Shown piece by piece: positions 1-10,374 of a stretch of 23,676 nucleotides of DNA. The notes under the pieces are model-generated. The model made no database searches and was not told the DNA's origin. It saw only the letters and a list, made by a program, of their open reading frames with translations. Source of the stretch: Didymodactylos carnosus (Eukaryota > Rotifera > Eurotatoria > Philodinida > Philodinidae). The DNA is taken from assembly GCA_905250885.1 (NCBI GenBank), contig CAJNOQ010002571.1, forward strand, positions 1 through 23,676, written 5' to 3'. The translations under genes were made by a program, and so were the position numbers. How positions within the stretch are numbered: position 1 is the first letter of the stretch; every line of letters begins with the position of its first letter.

Positions 1-1567
1 AGTGAAAATGAAATAGGAAGAGTACAACTAGATGATTGGAGCTCTGGGAAGAGATGATGAAACTCAACTAAGCCATTTGGAGGTTGATTTTTTGATATAT
101 TACCATTGCAATAATCACTTTGAACGACGAACGCTAAAACTCTGAAGGAAATTGAGTGTTGTGTCTATTTTTTTTTTTGTGCATTTTTTTGTTTGTTTCA
201 CCCTACACTGAAAGGTAATGGGTATTACTACTGCTACTACTACTTCAAGTGAGACGAAAATACTTTCGTCTTATACATTTTTTCAAAATGCTTAACGGCC
301 TCTCTCCCTTATCTAGACTAAACCTTATCCAATACGGTCAATCTAGAAGATAGCCGTCTTAATCATTCGAGAACAGTAGAAACTTCCTGTGCTAGAACAC
401 AAACCGTTCTCCAATCATTTATTTGCCAAATAGCCCGAGACTGGAATTTAACGCTTCCGAAAGTTGTTGTTACATCACCCACAATAAAGTCGTTCAAATT
501 ACGTTTTGTACTGTTCAATGTATGTTGGAGAGTGTCAGTAGCTCTCCGTACCACCTCTAAGCCTGGTGGCGTTAGTAGCTCTTGATAACACCAAATAGGC
601 GTCAATAACTTTTCTTGACACCTGTTCGATGGCAGGCCTTGGTTCGGTCGCTAAATGCTGGAGGTATCAATAGCCCTTCAAATTACCTCCACTAGGTGTC
701 AATAGTCCTTACTGCTACCTCATGCGATGTGAATAGCCATTCCGAGTAATGTATCTAGCACAATCTGAGACTAAATCTTCCGTATACATTTTTATTAAGG
801 TGGAAGATGCAAACTATAGTCCTATTCAAATAACAACCTAGGCCTTGTTTCTGGGTAAACCAGAAATGGTATTTCGTTACTCACTCTCATGCTCCGCGCC
901 TCCCTCTCCTGCTCTCTCTGTAAATATCTGGACATCTAAGCAGTCTATAAAATATGGACCTGCACACACGGTAAATATTTGAGTATCAAATACTAAGGTT
1001 TTGCATTTTAACAAAATGCCAAATACGACTTTGCGAGACGCAAATTCATCTCTTTTTGGATTCTGAAATGCAAAATGTTAGAAAAAGTCGAAATTACAGG
1101 TTGTAGTTTTCTAAAAGGAAAATACCACATCTGCATGTTAGTCATTATGCGACATGTTAAAGCGCTAACAGAAACATTGTTCATCGTTTGTATATAATAA
1201 TTCAAAAAGTATTGAGTATTCTACTGTCTATACGCTTTATCGTCTAAAGAATAAATCAAGCAATAGTTTCTGGAAAACGATAAATATTAACTTGATTTGA
1301 ATTCTTTATAGCATATTTATACTTATCATGAAAATTTAAATGCATATGATACGTATGTGGTTGAATGAGAAAATTGAAGCAGTTTATAGCACGACGGATA
1401 CAAAAAATCTTCATAAAATTGTCATAGGTCAAACACGTTCATTGCATTAAATACCATCTTGGTCGATACTTACCAGGGACCGTCCTAAGGTGCCCGGTCA
1501 ATTTTTCAACAATAACCTTTACATATATTTATGAATATTTTATTTATTTATATAAATATATCCTTTA
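1..1567. other. AT-rich stretch with no supported gene
   Basis: No convincing gene is seen. A T-run lies near 170-190 and a short run of CTA/CTG triplets near 228-245. Between about 580 and 740 a loose motif around 'gtcaatag' recurs several times at uneven spacing, which suggests a decayed repeat. An 80-codon open frame on the minus strand (363-605) has protein-like composition but matches nothing I recognise and has no supporting signals, so it is not called as a gene. Confidence 0.5.
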
Positions 1568-1772
1568 ACGGGTGGGCCAGAATAAATTAGACTGTTTATA
1601 TTTTCAAATTTTCTCCTCCTCCTTACACTTGTTTGAGCTAGCTTTTTTACCAAAAGATTTCCTGTTGAATTCTCTACAAAAAATATATTGACTGTTTTAT
1701 TGCAAAATCCGAAGGTGTAAAATACCATGAGAAATGGTGAGAAGTACTAAAATGTTGAAAAAATAAACGTAT
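1568..1772 (+). repeat. Left inverted arm of the 918-bp foldback element
   Basis: This arm pairs with 2281-2485. Both arms contain the same run through 'aggaggagaa'-type and 'agaagtacta'-type segments in opposite orientation, and the match stops abruptly at 1772 and 2281. Confidence 0.85.
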
Positions 1773-2280
1773 CTTTTCAAAGAGAGCGAAATTTTTTTGA
1801 ACGGTTTCGCAAACATTAAAACACGGTTCCAGTATATTTTTGTGTAGTTTCAAATATGCTCTTTCTCGTCGTCTAGAGCGAAAATTGTTTGAATCTAATA
1901 TCCGGCGCAAAAATTCATTTCTCAGCAATTCAGTGAAAATAGCCAAAGTTGTTACCTTTTTTTTGCTTGATGGAACAAAACGAAATCTTAGAGAACCGAT
2001 CATAACGGCAAATTATATTTTTTCAAAATTAAAAAAATCAATCTGAATGGATCAAGTTTGACTAAGCTTTATTTGTTTTATTGGAAGGATCAAATTATTG
2101 GTAAAAAATCGTCATTTTTTGAAAAATTAGCAAAAAATAATGAAATTCTTGCGTCCTCAATTCTAACTGAAAATTATTTAAATTACAGATGGAAAATAGA
2201 TCTTTTCGAGGCGTACACAATGGCTACTTCAGCTTTCCTCTCTCATAAACTTTCAGTAAATAATACTAAAAAAGCTGTAA

Positions 2281-2485
2281 ATACGTTTATTTTTTCAACA
2301 TTTTAGTACTTCTCACCATTTCTCATGGTATTTTACACCTTCGAATTTTGCAATAAAACAGTCAATATATTTTTTGTAGAGAATTCAACAGGAAATCTTT
2401 TGGTAAAAAAGCTAGCTCAAACAAGTGTAAGGAGGAGAAGAAAATTTGAAAATACAAACAGTCTAATTTATTTTGGCCCACCCGT
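2281..2485 (-). repeat. Right inverted arm of the 918-bp foldback element
   Basis: This is the inverted partner of 1568-1772 and has the same length. It ends at the tip CCACCCGT, which is followed by TA. Confidence 0.85.
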
Positions 2486-2487
2486 TA

Positions 2488-2859
2488 TATTCTCTAATAA
2501 AAATATAAGGACAAAACCAATCCATTCTTTTTTTCACGTATATGACTTCATTGACGAAGAACATACTGACTTATTGGGGAGAGAGAGCGTACCGAAACCA
2601 GAACAAGAAAGCAATGGACTAAGAAAGGTTAAAGATTGAAAATTTTTTGAAAAACTGGTAGATTTTATTATTTAAACTATGATCAATTACCATCTTACAT
2701 GTCAAGAATGGACGTAGAGTAATAAAATTAATATAATAAATGAACAAAATGCTACTTTGTGAAGTCACCCTCACCCTCACCCTTTAAAAGAAAAAAAAGA
2801 ATATTTGATATACCATGTGTATTGAAACAATTAAATTTTTGTTCGGCGTCTAATTATTA
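2488..2859. other. Intergenic, no supported gene
   Basis: An open frame running out of the foldback element continues to 2639 and then stops. Its outer part is rich in Glu, Lys and Ser, and it is not recognised. A short CCCTCA repeat lies near 2766-2782. Nothing else stands out. Confidence 0.4.
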
Positions 2860-3408
2860 TTGCTGTTGCCAATTGTTCAATATATAGCATTTGTTATATT
2901 TCTTATGTTTTTGTGTGCATTTATAGCTAAAGTAAGAAAAATAAAAAAGTCAATCCAAAACAAGCGGATGGGCAAGCTAAAACATCATCTCACACTGGAA
3001 TCGACAAAAAAGAATTTTTTTGATTTCGGAGTCTGTTTCAGAATTTTTCAATGTGGCAATGGAAACAAATTCTGTTACCAAACACATTATTCTAAAAAAA
3101 ATCATTTCGGCATATTTCAGACTACCTCTGAAGAGACCAAAAGCATTTTTGGTCTGGATACAGGACACAACCTGTAGAATATTTTCTAACGGACTCTTTT
3201 AACCAAATGCGCTTTTATCCATGAAAATTAACTTTTTTTTAAACTTACAGTTTGTACTACTGATCAGCGTAAAATTCTGTATCTAATCCATGCTGCCTTA
3301 AGAAAACTTGAAGAAAAACGTATTCCGAAAATCCCGCGGAGAACTGAAGGCGACAAAAACCTCATATCCCAATTCCCTAAGCGAAGTAGTGTAAAACCAT
3401 CTCAGTGA
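2860..3408 (+). CDS. Possible small multi-exon gene (membrane segment plus basic tail), unrecognised
   Basis: This is a weak candidate. From 2860 one frame gives a strongly hydrophobic stretch (IAFVIFLMFLCAFIA) followed at once by a basic run (KVRKIKKSIQNKR), the layout of a single membrane anchor with a cytoplasmic basic tail. There is no ATG before the hydrophobic part, so an upstream exon or a start inside it would be needed. At about 3235-3250 a T-rich tract ending in TTACAG looks like a splice acceptor. After it, one frame reads about 50 codons (TTDQRKILYLIHAALRKLEE and on) to a TGA near 3408. Whether these parts belong to one gene cannot be decided from the sequence. It could equally be chance open frames. 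Confidence 0.2.
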
Positions 3409-3605
3409 TCTTTCGACATGTTTTCAATGGGAAAAGATCGATTCCATTGTGGGAGGGTTTCCCAGCGCCACGTTGTTTCCTTCATTTTCCTAAAACTCTT
3501 ACTCACTGGCGTTACTATAATAATGCATCTTAAACCGAATGGAAGCAGGTTTGACGAACTATCAACTATATTTATCGGTCTAAATATTATTAATTTTATA
3601 TTAAA

Positions 3606-4025
3606 TAATTAATTACTCACCGCTTCGAATTAAAACTCGTATCTCTGAAATATGTATCTTTTATCATTTGTTTCATCAAGAATTTCCTGAATAATGTTCA
3701 TAAATACTTTTGTTTAATAATCTTCATCGTATTTTTATATTAACTAATTACTTTATTCACCGATTAAAACTAAAAGTCGTATCTCTGAACTATGTATCTT
3801 TTATCATTTGCTTGACCAGGCTTTTGTTTAATGACATTCATAAATTGTTTTATTGAATGATCTTTATAGTATTTTTATATTAACTAAGTAATTATTCACC
3901 GGTTCAGACTAAAAGTCGCATCTGTGCACTATGTATCTTTTATGCTTTGTCTGATCAGGGTTTTCGTTAATAATCTTGATAAATATCCTTGTTTAATAAC
4001 CTTCAAAAATTGTTTTATTTACTAA
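3606..4025. repeat. Three tandem copies of a ~140-bp AT-rich unit
   Basis: The motif 'ttcaccg' followed by 'aaaagtcg' and 'tatgtatcttttat' recurs with its CCG at about 3622, 3762 and 3901, a period of 139-140 bp. The first two copies match well over their length. The third decays after about 3960 into the shorter repeat that follows. Confidence 0.75.
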
Positions 4026-4290
4026 TTCTCAGAAATACTTCTGTTTAATAATCGTCATCATTTTTTCCATTTCATAATCTTCATAAATTGTTTTATCTAA
4101 CATAGTTTTCATTAAGATTTAAACACATTCATAAAAACTTTTGTTTAATCATCTTCAAAAATTTGTTTATTTAATACTTTTCAAAAATTCTTTTACTTAA
4201 TAATCTTCACAAATGTTTTCGTTTAATAATCTTCATATATTTTTTTATTTAATACTCTTCATAAAAACTTTTATTTAATAATCTTCATAT
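3960..4290. repeat. Degenerate ~27-bp tandem repeat
   Basis: Units built on 'tttaataatcttcataaa' plus a short T-rich spacer follow one another roughly every 25-30 bp, with many point differences. The same core occurs inside the 140-bp units just upstream, so the two arrays probably share an origin. No open frame runs through the array. Confidence 0.7.
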
Positions 4291-4913
4291 AAATTTATGT
4301 AGCCGAAATGAGAAAACATGATTAGTAGTTATTTCTAGTTGTCTTAAAGAGCTGATTTGATGATTCGATTTTAGTGTATGAAACTAACCTTCTTGTATAC
4401 CTCTCCATCATACCAACTGTTCTCTGATGGAGAATAATCAATGTCAATGTCAGAAAACTCTTTCGTCAACATACTTTCGGTAGTCATCGATATCCATATT
4501 CGATGCAAACTCAGAGTTTTCTAAAACACTCCGCACTGAGCAATTTTTTATAGTAAACGGACACGTTTATGTGGAAGCGTCATTGATATATCTGAAGAAA
4601 ACCTTCGATATTACATCACTTGCTTGCACTGTCGTGCCGTTAGCTTGATTCACGATATTTTGATGTTGTTACTGATATTGTAAAATTGACTACCTTACTG
4701 TTCACATTGTTAGAAAAATTTTATTTCGTTTTTTTAAAATTTTTATTTTATTTTTTATGCTCTTTTTCCCATATAATAACACTTGACATTTGAAGTTAAC
4801 GACGAAAAGGAAAGTATATATGTTGAATACAAATTCATTGATACAAAGTTTATACAAATAAAAAACGGTCAGCTTTTGCAGCTGCTCGTCTCAGTGACTT
4901 TTTCGGTGTAAGT
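4291..4913. other. Intergenic, no supported gene
   Basis: The only structure noticed is a small hairpin, with nine complementary bases at 4402-4410 and 4425-4433. The rest is AT-rich and without a coding signal. The right-hand end is presumably 3' flank of the minus-strand ORF that ends at 4914. Confidence 0.35.
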
Positions 4914-5450
4914 TCATGTATGAGCAAAAATTCGATATTCTCGCAGCTCAGGATCAGTACTGATGTCCTTCACTTTAAATAACGTGAATGGTAGCAAAAG
5001 GACTTCTGCTTCGTCTACATACACGGACAGGCAAGGAAGTTGTTCTGATATTTTATTCAAGTTGATGGCTGTCGGACAAAGTTCTAGGAATTCGAGTTCA
5101 ATTAAAACAGAATAACTAGAGTCATTGGAGCTTGTGCTCGCAAAACGAAACGCCACGGATTTTTTTAGTGACATTGATAGTAATGTTCGCGTTTTGAGGA
5201 GGTTTTCATGCCATGATTTTTCTTTTTTCAACGCCCATCGATAGGCGTCAAGATCATCGTCTGTCAAGATTGCTCCACAATATTCTCGCCTCGTCCTTGT
5301 AAAAACCTGTTTCCATTGTAATAGACCAGATAACGAAACGATACCTCGTGTATATTCATCATATCTCAATGATGGAATTCCATATGATTTTTTTACACTA
5401 CAGAAAAATGAAACACAACCAGATGATTTATTATCTTGGAGTTCAAGCAT
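4914..5450 (-). CDS. ADP-ribosyltransferase-like (mono-ART fold) protein, probably partial
   Basis: The ORF is 178 codons with an ATG at 5450; an in-frame TGA lies five codons upstream of it. Features resemble the C-terminal catalytic half of animal/rotifer mono-ADP-ribosyltransferases, which move ADP-ribose from NAD to a protein. 'SMSLKKSVAFRFA' (residues 92-104) matches the S-T-S strand-turn, 'SVLIELEF' (114-121) the following strand, and 'DEAEVLLLPFTLFKV' (146-160) the E-x-E loop with its conserved P-F-T-x-F-x-V. The usual first motif (Y-R-G) is not canonical in this copy. The helical N-terminal part seen in many rotifer members is absent, so this is either a last exon or a truncated copy. 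A Helitron end lies 101 bp upstream. The family call is from motif memory and is moderately sure; activity is doubtful. Confidence 0.5.
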   Translation of the reverse strand: MLELQDNKSSGCVSFFCSVKKSYGIPSLRYDEYTRGIVSLSGLLQWKQVFTRTRREYCGAILTDDDLDAYRWALKKEKSWHENLLKTRTLLSMSLKKSVAFRFASTSSNDSSYSVLIELEFLELCPTAINLNKISEQLPCLSVYVDEAEVLLLPFTLFKVKDISTDPELREYRIFAHT

Positions 5451-5551
5451 CGAAATAACTGATCATTATGCTGCCTATTTGAATGGGTAAGCATCGAATA
5501 AAATTCTCTTGATCAGATTTATCGACTTTTCTTTATGTTGCTACATATATA

Positions 5552-5578
5552 CTAGAAATAACCCGTGGAAAACCACGG
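5552..5578 (-). other. Helitron 3' terminus: hairpin plus CTAG
   Basis: On the minus strand the stem-loop CCGTGG-TTTT-CCACGG is followed by seven bases and then CTAG, after which host sequence begins with T. This is the termination signal expected at Helitron 3' ends. Confidence 0.88.
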
Positions 5579-5781
5579 ACGCTCAGCATTTGTATATGTT
5601 GTAAGAATTTTCTATGTTGCAAGCTTCTGTAGAGTCGGAAAAACGGGCCATAAGTAGGGCGAGCGATGACTTCAAGTTTGAGTAAGGTGGTGCTTATGGT
5701 TCGTTCTAAAAGTTATGATCGAGTTTCTTGAATTAAAAAAAAGCTTCAGTTTACTTTGCATGCAATTTTATTGAAATAAAT

Positions 5782-8700
5782 TCAAAGTTGGAAGACTTCC
5801 TTAAAAACAACATTGCGGGTAAATTGGTGTTCATCTCGCAGCAGTTGTCGTTGTTGGGAGTTTGGCTGAATTCGCACTTTCACTTGCTGGGGATTTCTTG
5901 ATCGTGACAATGCGACATAGAGCTGTCCATGCGAGAAAACGGCAGTTTCGAGATCAATTCCGACATGATCGAATGTCTGTCCCTGAGATTTGTTGATCGT
6001 TATTGCATAAGCCGGAATGATGGGGAATTGTCGACGTCGCAGAATGAAGGGCAGAGTAGTGTCGCTTGGCGCCAAGTCAATTCTTGGGATGAAAACAGTG
6101 TCACCACGATTGCATTCTGAGATGATTTCTGCAGTGACGAAGTTGCGCTGAAGATCCCTTACGATCATTCGAGTACCGTTGCATAATCCCTTCTTTGGAT
6201 TGAGATTTCTCAGCAGCATAATGATGACACCTCTCTTCAGCTCCAGAACATGAGGAGGCATGCCTGAAGGAGTCTGACCGTTCAGGAATTCGATTAGATA
6301 GTTCGCTGCATCATTCGGATCTTCTGAAACGACCGAATCTGCGCTGTAATAAATGGCCGGATCGCCAGGTAGCAGTCCAATGATCGTGCGGTTCATTTCG
6401 AGCGATTGTTCGTTGGTCGGAGCAACAATTACTCGTTTCGATAACTCCTCGACAGACATCTGATGAATGTTCGATCCAAATATGGATTCGATGAGATCCT
6501 CGGTAGCGATCATTTGTTGAGGAATCTCAATTGTGTCTTCGTGGAATATTCCTGGAACTGGCTCCAGACTTCCTGTTCCGACCTGAAGAAGCCAATCGTT
6601 GTGCTCGTTTTGACCTTCGCTGCGCATGTTCGTCGTCAGTGTGAATTGTGTGAAGCTGCTCCACAACTTGCTTGACTTGATACAGCATTCGATGATGTCA
6701 GCTCGTGTGCCTCTTGTCACTACTGGAAGAGTCTGTCGGAAGTCTCCTCCCACAACAAAAACTTTTCCGCCAAAGGGCTTCTCATTGTTTATTACCTCGC
6801 GAAGAAGCTTATCGATGCAGCGGAGACCGTGCTTTGGCAGCATTGTGATTTCATCGATGATGATGAGCGATGCTTGACGAAGCACTTCAGCCTCCTCAGA
6901 GTTTGGTCTTAGCGATGAAACGGAAGTATCGAGCAGTGGAACCGGTAGCTTGAATCCACTGTGAATTGTTCTTCCTCCTTTCAGAAGAGTTCCAGCGATT
7001 CCCGTTGTTGCAAATGGCAGCACGATCTGTCCTCTTCCGCGGATAAATGCCATTAGTGTTGTGTAAAGGAATGTTTTCCCGGATCCTCCAGGACCGTCGA
7101 GATAGAAACAGCGATGCTCAACATTCTCGTCATCGATGGCACCTACGATTTTTCCGAATGCATCCAATTGCTTGTCGTTGAGTATCGCAACGCGTTCATC
7201 GCCTTCGCGTGCTTCTTCAACTGGATCGTAGAGCTGGGCTTCTGGTGCAATTCCGATTGGTGTTGGCAGACCGATTAGTGCGCAAGACAATCCGTGTTGT
7301 TTGAGAATCGCGTTGATGTCATGTAGTGCCATGTTTATTGCGGCGTCATCGGTGAAACGTCGCATGTAGTCGAGAGCCAGGTCGACGACATATTTGTTCC
7401 ACAGTTCAATTGGTTGGGAGGGCTGACAGAAGCAACAAATGTAAGCGAACGTTTCACGCAATTGCTTTGGCATTTCATAGGTGGAAGCTTCACGTAAGCA
7501 GCGGTCCCACTCCTCGTCTGACTCAAGAAGTCCTCGCGCCGATGCAGCTTCTTTGAATGTTGGATAAACCGTTCCGGTGAATGTTCGTATCGATTCAAAG
7601 CTTGTTGCGCCACGAACATGAAGGAGCAGCAGTCGAAGGTAAAATCGTTCTTCGTCTTTGAAGCTCACGGTGTACATGCGTGACACAACCTTTCCTCCTC
7701 CTCTTTGTCGCGGTTTCCAGACTGCTCGTACGTAGACGTAATTGTATGGAATGTCTACGTAGAGGTACTGTTGTGCGTCTCCATCAGTTTTGTTCAGCTC
7801 GAACCATGCCTCCAATTTCGTTCGACCAGTTTGTGCTGCCAGCAAGGCTTCTTCTTCGTGTCCTTGCTCGAATGTGATGCGCTGTTGATTCGGCAGGTGA
7901 ACGGGCAGTCTCTGCACCGCGTGCGAACGATCGTGCATTTTTGATTCAAGAAGTCGCCACATTGCGTCTGGTGCACTAACATATCGAGCGTCGATGTAGT
8001 TGGCGATCTCGTTGTATCGGAGTTCCTGCTGACCGTCTGATCTGATGGCGATGTTCGCGCAATCAAATCCTTTGAAGATGTACTTGTAGATGTATTTGAT
8101 TGCTTTCAAAGACGTACAAACTTCAACATTGATGTGCGCATTGTATTTCAGCAGCAAGTACGGACTATATGGCACGACGTATCGATTGTCTATCACCACT
8201 CCTCTAACCTTTACTTGGGCAGCGCTGCGGCGCCGATACACTGGATAACCGTCGACATTCGGCTTCGTCGTATCATTGAACTGCTTTGGAAACTGTTTCT
8301 TGCATTTGCCATCTTCCATGCAAGGCGCGTGGCGATTGTTGTTGCCGCACGGTCCGTGCGTCATACATCTTGTGACGATCTCATGTAGGTGAGGATTTTC
8401 TGCTTCAGCAGGAATTTCCGCGCTGACGAACTGATCGATTCGCTCTTCAGTTGTAAACTTATCCTCTGCGCGCAAAGTCACCAAAATATGAGCGTGTGGT
8501 AAGCCTCGCTTTTGGAATTCGATGCTGTATACAAAAGCTTTTGCTTGTCCAAACCCGCCATGCACGATCAAGTCATCCATCAACGATTTCAATTTAATGG
8601 TGAAAACTCGTGCAACCAAATCGGGACGGTCTGGTGTTTGTTCGCCTGGACGTAAGTTCTCCGTGATCTCTAGCCACTTGTGGTTTACCGTGAATGTAAT

Positions 8701-10263
8701 GAAGAGATCAGGCGCGCCAAACTTTGCGGATATGGACATTGCATCGTTGCAGCGCTCTCGCATGTTTCTCGGTGATCCTTCGAAGCTTGAAGGCAGAATA
8801 ACTGCGACGCCAGCGGCTATGTTCGCATTCTGTGCCAAATTGGCGACATGATCGGCGAGTCCTTGATAGCATTCTGCTCGTAATGCTTGTTGATTCAGTC
8901 GAATGAAGTTCAAGTTGTTTGCTTCCACCTGAAGATACGAATCCACCAACCATTGCTGCGTCAATTTGCCAGCGCTCATGATTGGGTTGAAGTCATCGCG
9001 AATGGCTGTTTGTGCCACTTTGAACTGTAGCATGTTGACTTTCGTGCGAACAGGATTCAGCACAGCTCCTTCGTACGCTTCGCACTCCCAATTTGGTTGC
9101 CACCCAGGTTCGCCGTATGGAAACAGGATTGCGTAAGACATTGGATCCAAGTTTGGGCTCAAGATGTTGATGTTGATGAACTGTTGGTTTGGATCCGCAG
9201 GGTTTCGCGGATAGATGCGGATGTCACGCTCGAACGGTGGCTCACCGTCTTCGTTCACGAACACCATAGCGACTTCGTTCGATGTCGGTGCGTTATAGCG
9301 ACGTTGATCCGACTGCCGATCTCGTCGAAACACCATGCTGACCACCGGAATCTGATCTCCTGCCTGTGCTGCTTGTCGCGCTGCTTGAGCTTCTACTTCG
9401 CGCATCATCTGATAACTCCTCGCGATTCTGTTGTGTTGTCGGAAGAAGCGATCGATTTGATCTAGAATGCGCGGGTAGCACTGTTCATTCGCTCGATGTT
9501 TCTGACGAATGTCTGTGGCTTGAGTGCTGTCCAGTACGTAAAGTTGAGCGAATTGTGGTGCCTGTGGCGTTGCTGGCTGAAGATGCGACGTCTTGTGGTA
9601 CGTCTGACCATGTACCTTGAAGACGTATGGGCCCCTTCCTGGCACGTCGACGATTTTGGCGCCCATTGATGCGAATGACACAGCGTTGTTGTACGATCTG
9701 ATGTTCTCACGAAAATGTGTACGGGTCGGAGCAGCTGTGTCGGACAGCAGTGTGCGGAGAAACTCGGGATATGCCAGCTCGACTCCGTTTCCAGCCTTGG
9801 GCTTAGGTAGCTTGACTTTTCCTTTGCGACAGCAGCTGGTGAATTTTCTGTCCGACGGGCGCTCAGCCTTGAAGTTTCTCGATCGACATAACTGACAGAT
9901 TTCATTCATTGGACCGCAATTGTGGGCAACAACGCGATTCTCTTTGAAGTGAATAGCCTCTTCTCGGATCTGATAGCTTCGTCGCTCTTGGGCTAAGCGC
10001 TGACCTTCGGCAGCAGCTGCTCGTCGTGATTGCGATTGCTCGGGCGTTTCCAGGTGATGGCTCTGTTGATGAGATTTGGCATTTGCAGCTCGTCGTGCTT
10101 GAGACTGTTCTGAAGTCTCTAATTGACGCTTCAAGCGTTTTGCTTCAGCTTCTTCTGTTCGAATTCTATCGAGAGTTCCTTGACTTTGACGCGCTTTCCA
10201 TCTTTCCTTCCTCTCTCTGGCTAAACGACGCTTTCGTGCTACCGGATCTTCGTTTTCATCCAT
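5782..10263 (-). CDS. Helitron Rep-helicase transposase (1493 aa)
   Basis: This protein nicks and unwinds DNA for rolling-circle transposition. I chose the ATG at 10263, which sits in a good context (aaaaccATGG); the frame is open three codons further up but only from a TTG. Domains in order: a basic, coiled-coil-like N-terminus rich in Arg, Gln and Ala; a zinc-finger-like region (C116, C123, C126, C144, C145); the HUH Rep domain with P-H-A-H (H590, H592) and the two-tyrosine motif K-Y-x2-K-Y-x2-K (Y724, Y728); then a PIF1-type superfamily 1 helicase with Walker A GPGGSGKT (1057-1064), IIIDE Walker B (D1137, E1138), a Q-G-Q-T-F motif near 1428 and the closing LYVALSRS motif near 1447. No endonuclease, OTU or RPA extension is seen. 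Length and motif set fit canonical animal Helitrons. No stop or frameshift interrupts it. It is more G+C rich than the flanking DNA. Confidence 0.95.
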   Translation of the reverse strand: MDENEDPVARKRRLARERKERWKARQSQGTLDRIRTEEAEAKRLKRQLETSEQSQARRAANAKSHQQSHHLETPEQSQSRRAAAAEGQRLAQERRSYQIREEAIHFKENRVVAHNCGPMNEICQLCRSRNFKAERPSDRKFTSCCRKGKVKLPKPKAGNGVELAYPEFLRTLLSDTAAPTRTHFRENIRSYNNAVSFASMGAKIVDVPGRGPYVFKVHGQTYHKTSHLQPATPQAPQFAQLYVLDSTQATDIRQKHRANEQCYPRILDQIDRFFRQHNRIARSYQMMREVEAQAARQAAQAGDQIPVVSMVFRRDRQSDQRRYNAPTSNEVAMVFVNEDGEPPFERDIRIYPRNPADPNQQFININILSPNLDPMSYAILFPYGEPGWQPNWECEAYEGAVLNPVRTKVNMLQFKVAQTAIRDDFNPIMSAGKLTQQWLVDSYLQVEANNLNFIRLNQQALRAECYQGLADHVANLAQNANIAAGVAVILPSSFEGSPRNMRERCNDAMSISAKFGAPDLFITFTVNHKWLEITENLRPGEQTPDRPDLVARVFTIKLKSLMDDLIVHGGFGQAKAFVYSIEFQKRGLPHAHILVTLRAEDKFTTEERIDQFVSAEIPAEAENPHLHEIVTRCMTHGPCGNNNRHAPCMEDGKCKKQFPKQFNDTTKPNVDGYPVYRRRSAAQVKVRGVVIDNRYVVPYSPYLLLKYNAHINVEVCTSLKAIKYIYKYIFKGFDCANIAIRSDGQQELRYNEIANYIDARYVSAPDAMWRLLESKMHDRSHAVQRLPVHLPNQQRITFEQGHEEEALLAAQTGRTKLEAWFELNKTDGDAQQYLYVDIPYNYVYVRAVWKPRQRGGGKVVSRMYTVSFKDEERFYLRLLLLHVRGATSFESIRTFTGTVYPTFKEAASARGLLESDEEWDRCLREASTYEMPKQLRETFAYICCFCQPSQPIELWNKYVVDLALDYMRRFTDDAAINMALHDINAILKQHGLSCALIGLPTPIGIAPEAQLYDPVEEAREGDERVAILNDKQLDAFGKIVGAIDDENVEHRCFYLDGPGGSGKTFLYTTLMAFIRGRGQIVLPFATTGIAGTLLKGGRTIHSGFKLPVPLLDTSVSSLRPNSEEAEVLRQASLIIIDEITMLPKHGLRCIDKLLREVINNEKPFGGKVFVVGGDFRQTLPVVTRGTRADIIECCIKSSKLWSSFTQFTLTTNMRSEGQNEHNDWLLQVGTGSLEPVPGIFHEDTIEIPQQMIATEDLIESIFGSNIHQMSVEELSKRVIVAPTNEQSLEMNRTIIGLLPGDPAIYYSADSVVSEDPNDAANYLIEFLNGQTPSGMPPHVLELKRGVIIMLLRNLNPKKGLCNGTRMIVRDLQRNFVTAEIISECNRGDTVFIPRIDLAPSDTTLPFILRRRQFPIIPAYAITINKSQGQTFDHVGIDLETAVFSHGQLYVALSRSRNPQQVKVRIQPNSQQRQLLRDEHQFTRNVVFKEVFQL

Positions 10264-10374
10264 GGTTTTCAATTTAATAAAATATATTTAACAGCGATGA
10301 TGCGATGTTGATTTCGATTGAAGCTCAATGAATTTACCGAAATTTTAATGATTTCTCCTTCGCTGGCTGTTAAA

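Larger units (their letters stand above)
1568..2485. mobile_element. Foldback/MITE element with 205-bp inverted arms and TA duplication
   Basis: Positions 1568-1772 and 2281-2485 are inverted copies of each other with only scattered mismatches, giving two 205-bp arms around a spacer of about 508 bp. The outer tips read ACGGGTGGGCC and its complement. Each tip is bordered by TA (1566-1567 and 2486-2487), the target duplication typical of Tc1/mariner-type insertion. No transposase is encoded: the open frames inside, on both strands, are short, AT-rich and unlike any family I know. The element is therefore best read as a non-autonomous foldback or long-TIR MITE. The superfamily is inferred only from the TA duplication. 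Confidence 0.85.

Noticed and set aside
363-605. 80-codon minus-strand frame with ordinary amino-acid composition
   Set aside because: No motif, no conserved context and no splice or poly(A) support; length is within chance for this window.
1540-2639. Open frames on both strands within the first foldback element, including near-identical peptides from the two arms
   Set aside because: The peptides are alike only because the arms are inverted copies; nothing suggests coding selection.
3418-3612. 64-codon plus-strand frame with a hydrophobic middle
   Set aside because: It follows a probable stop of the weak candidate gene, runs into the tandem-repeat array and has no motif.
3606-4290. Regularly spaced short repeats considered as a CRISPR-like array
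   Set aside because: Units are adjacent and diverged, with no unique spacers of constant length; the setting is eukaryotic.
5929-10277. Many open frames of 60-147 codons on both strands inside the Helitron ORF
   Set aside because: They overlap the long Rep-helicase frame, are rich in Ser, Arg and Cys as expected for shadow frames of G+C-richer coding DNA, and have no recognisable motif.
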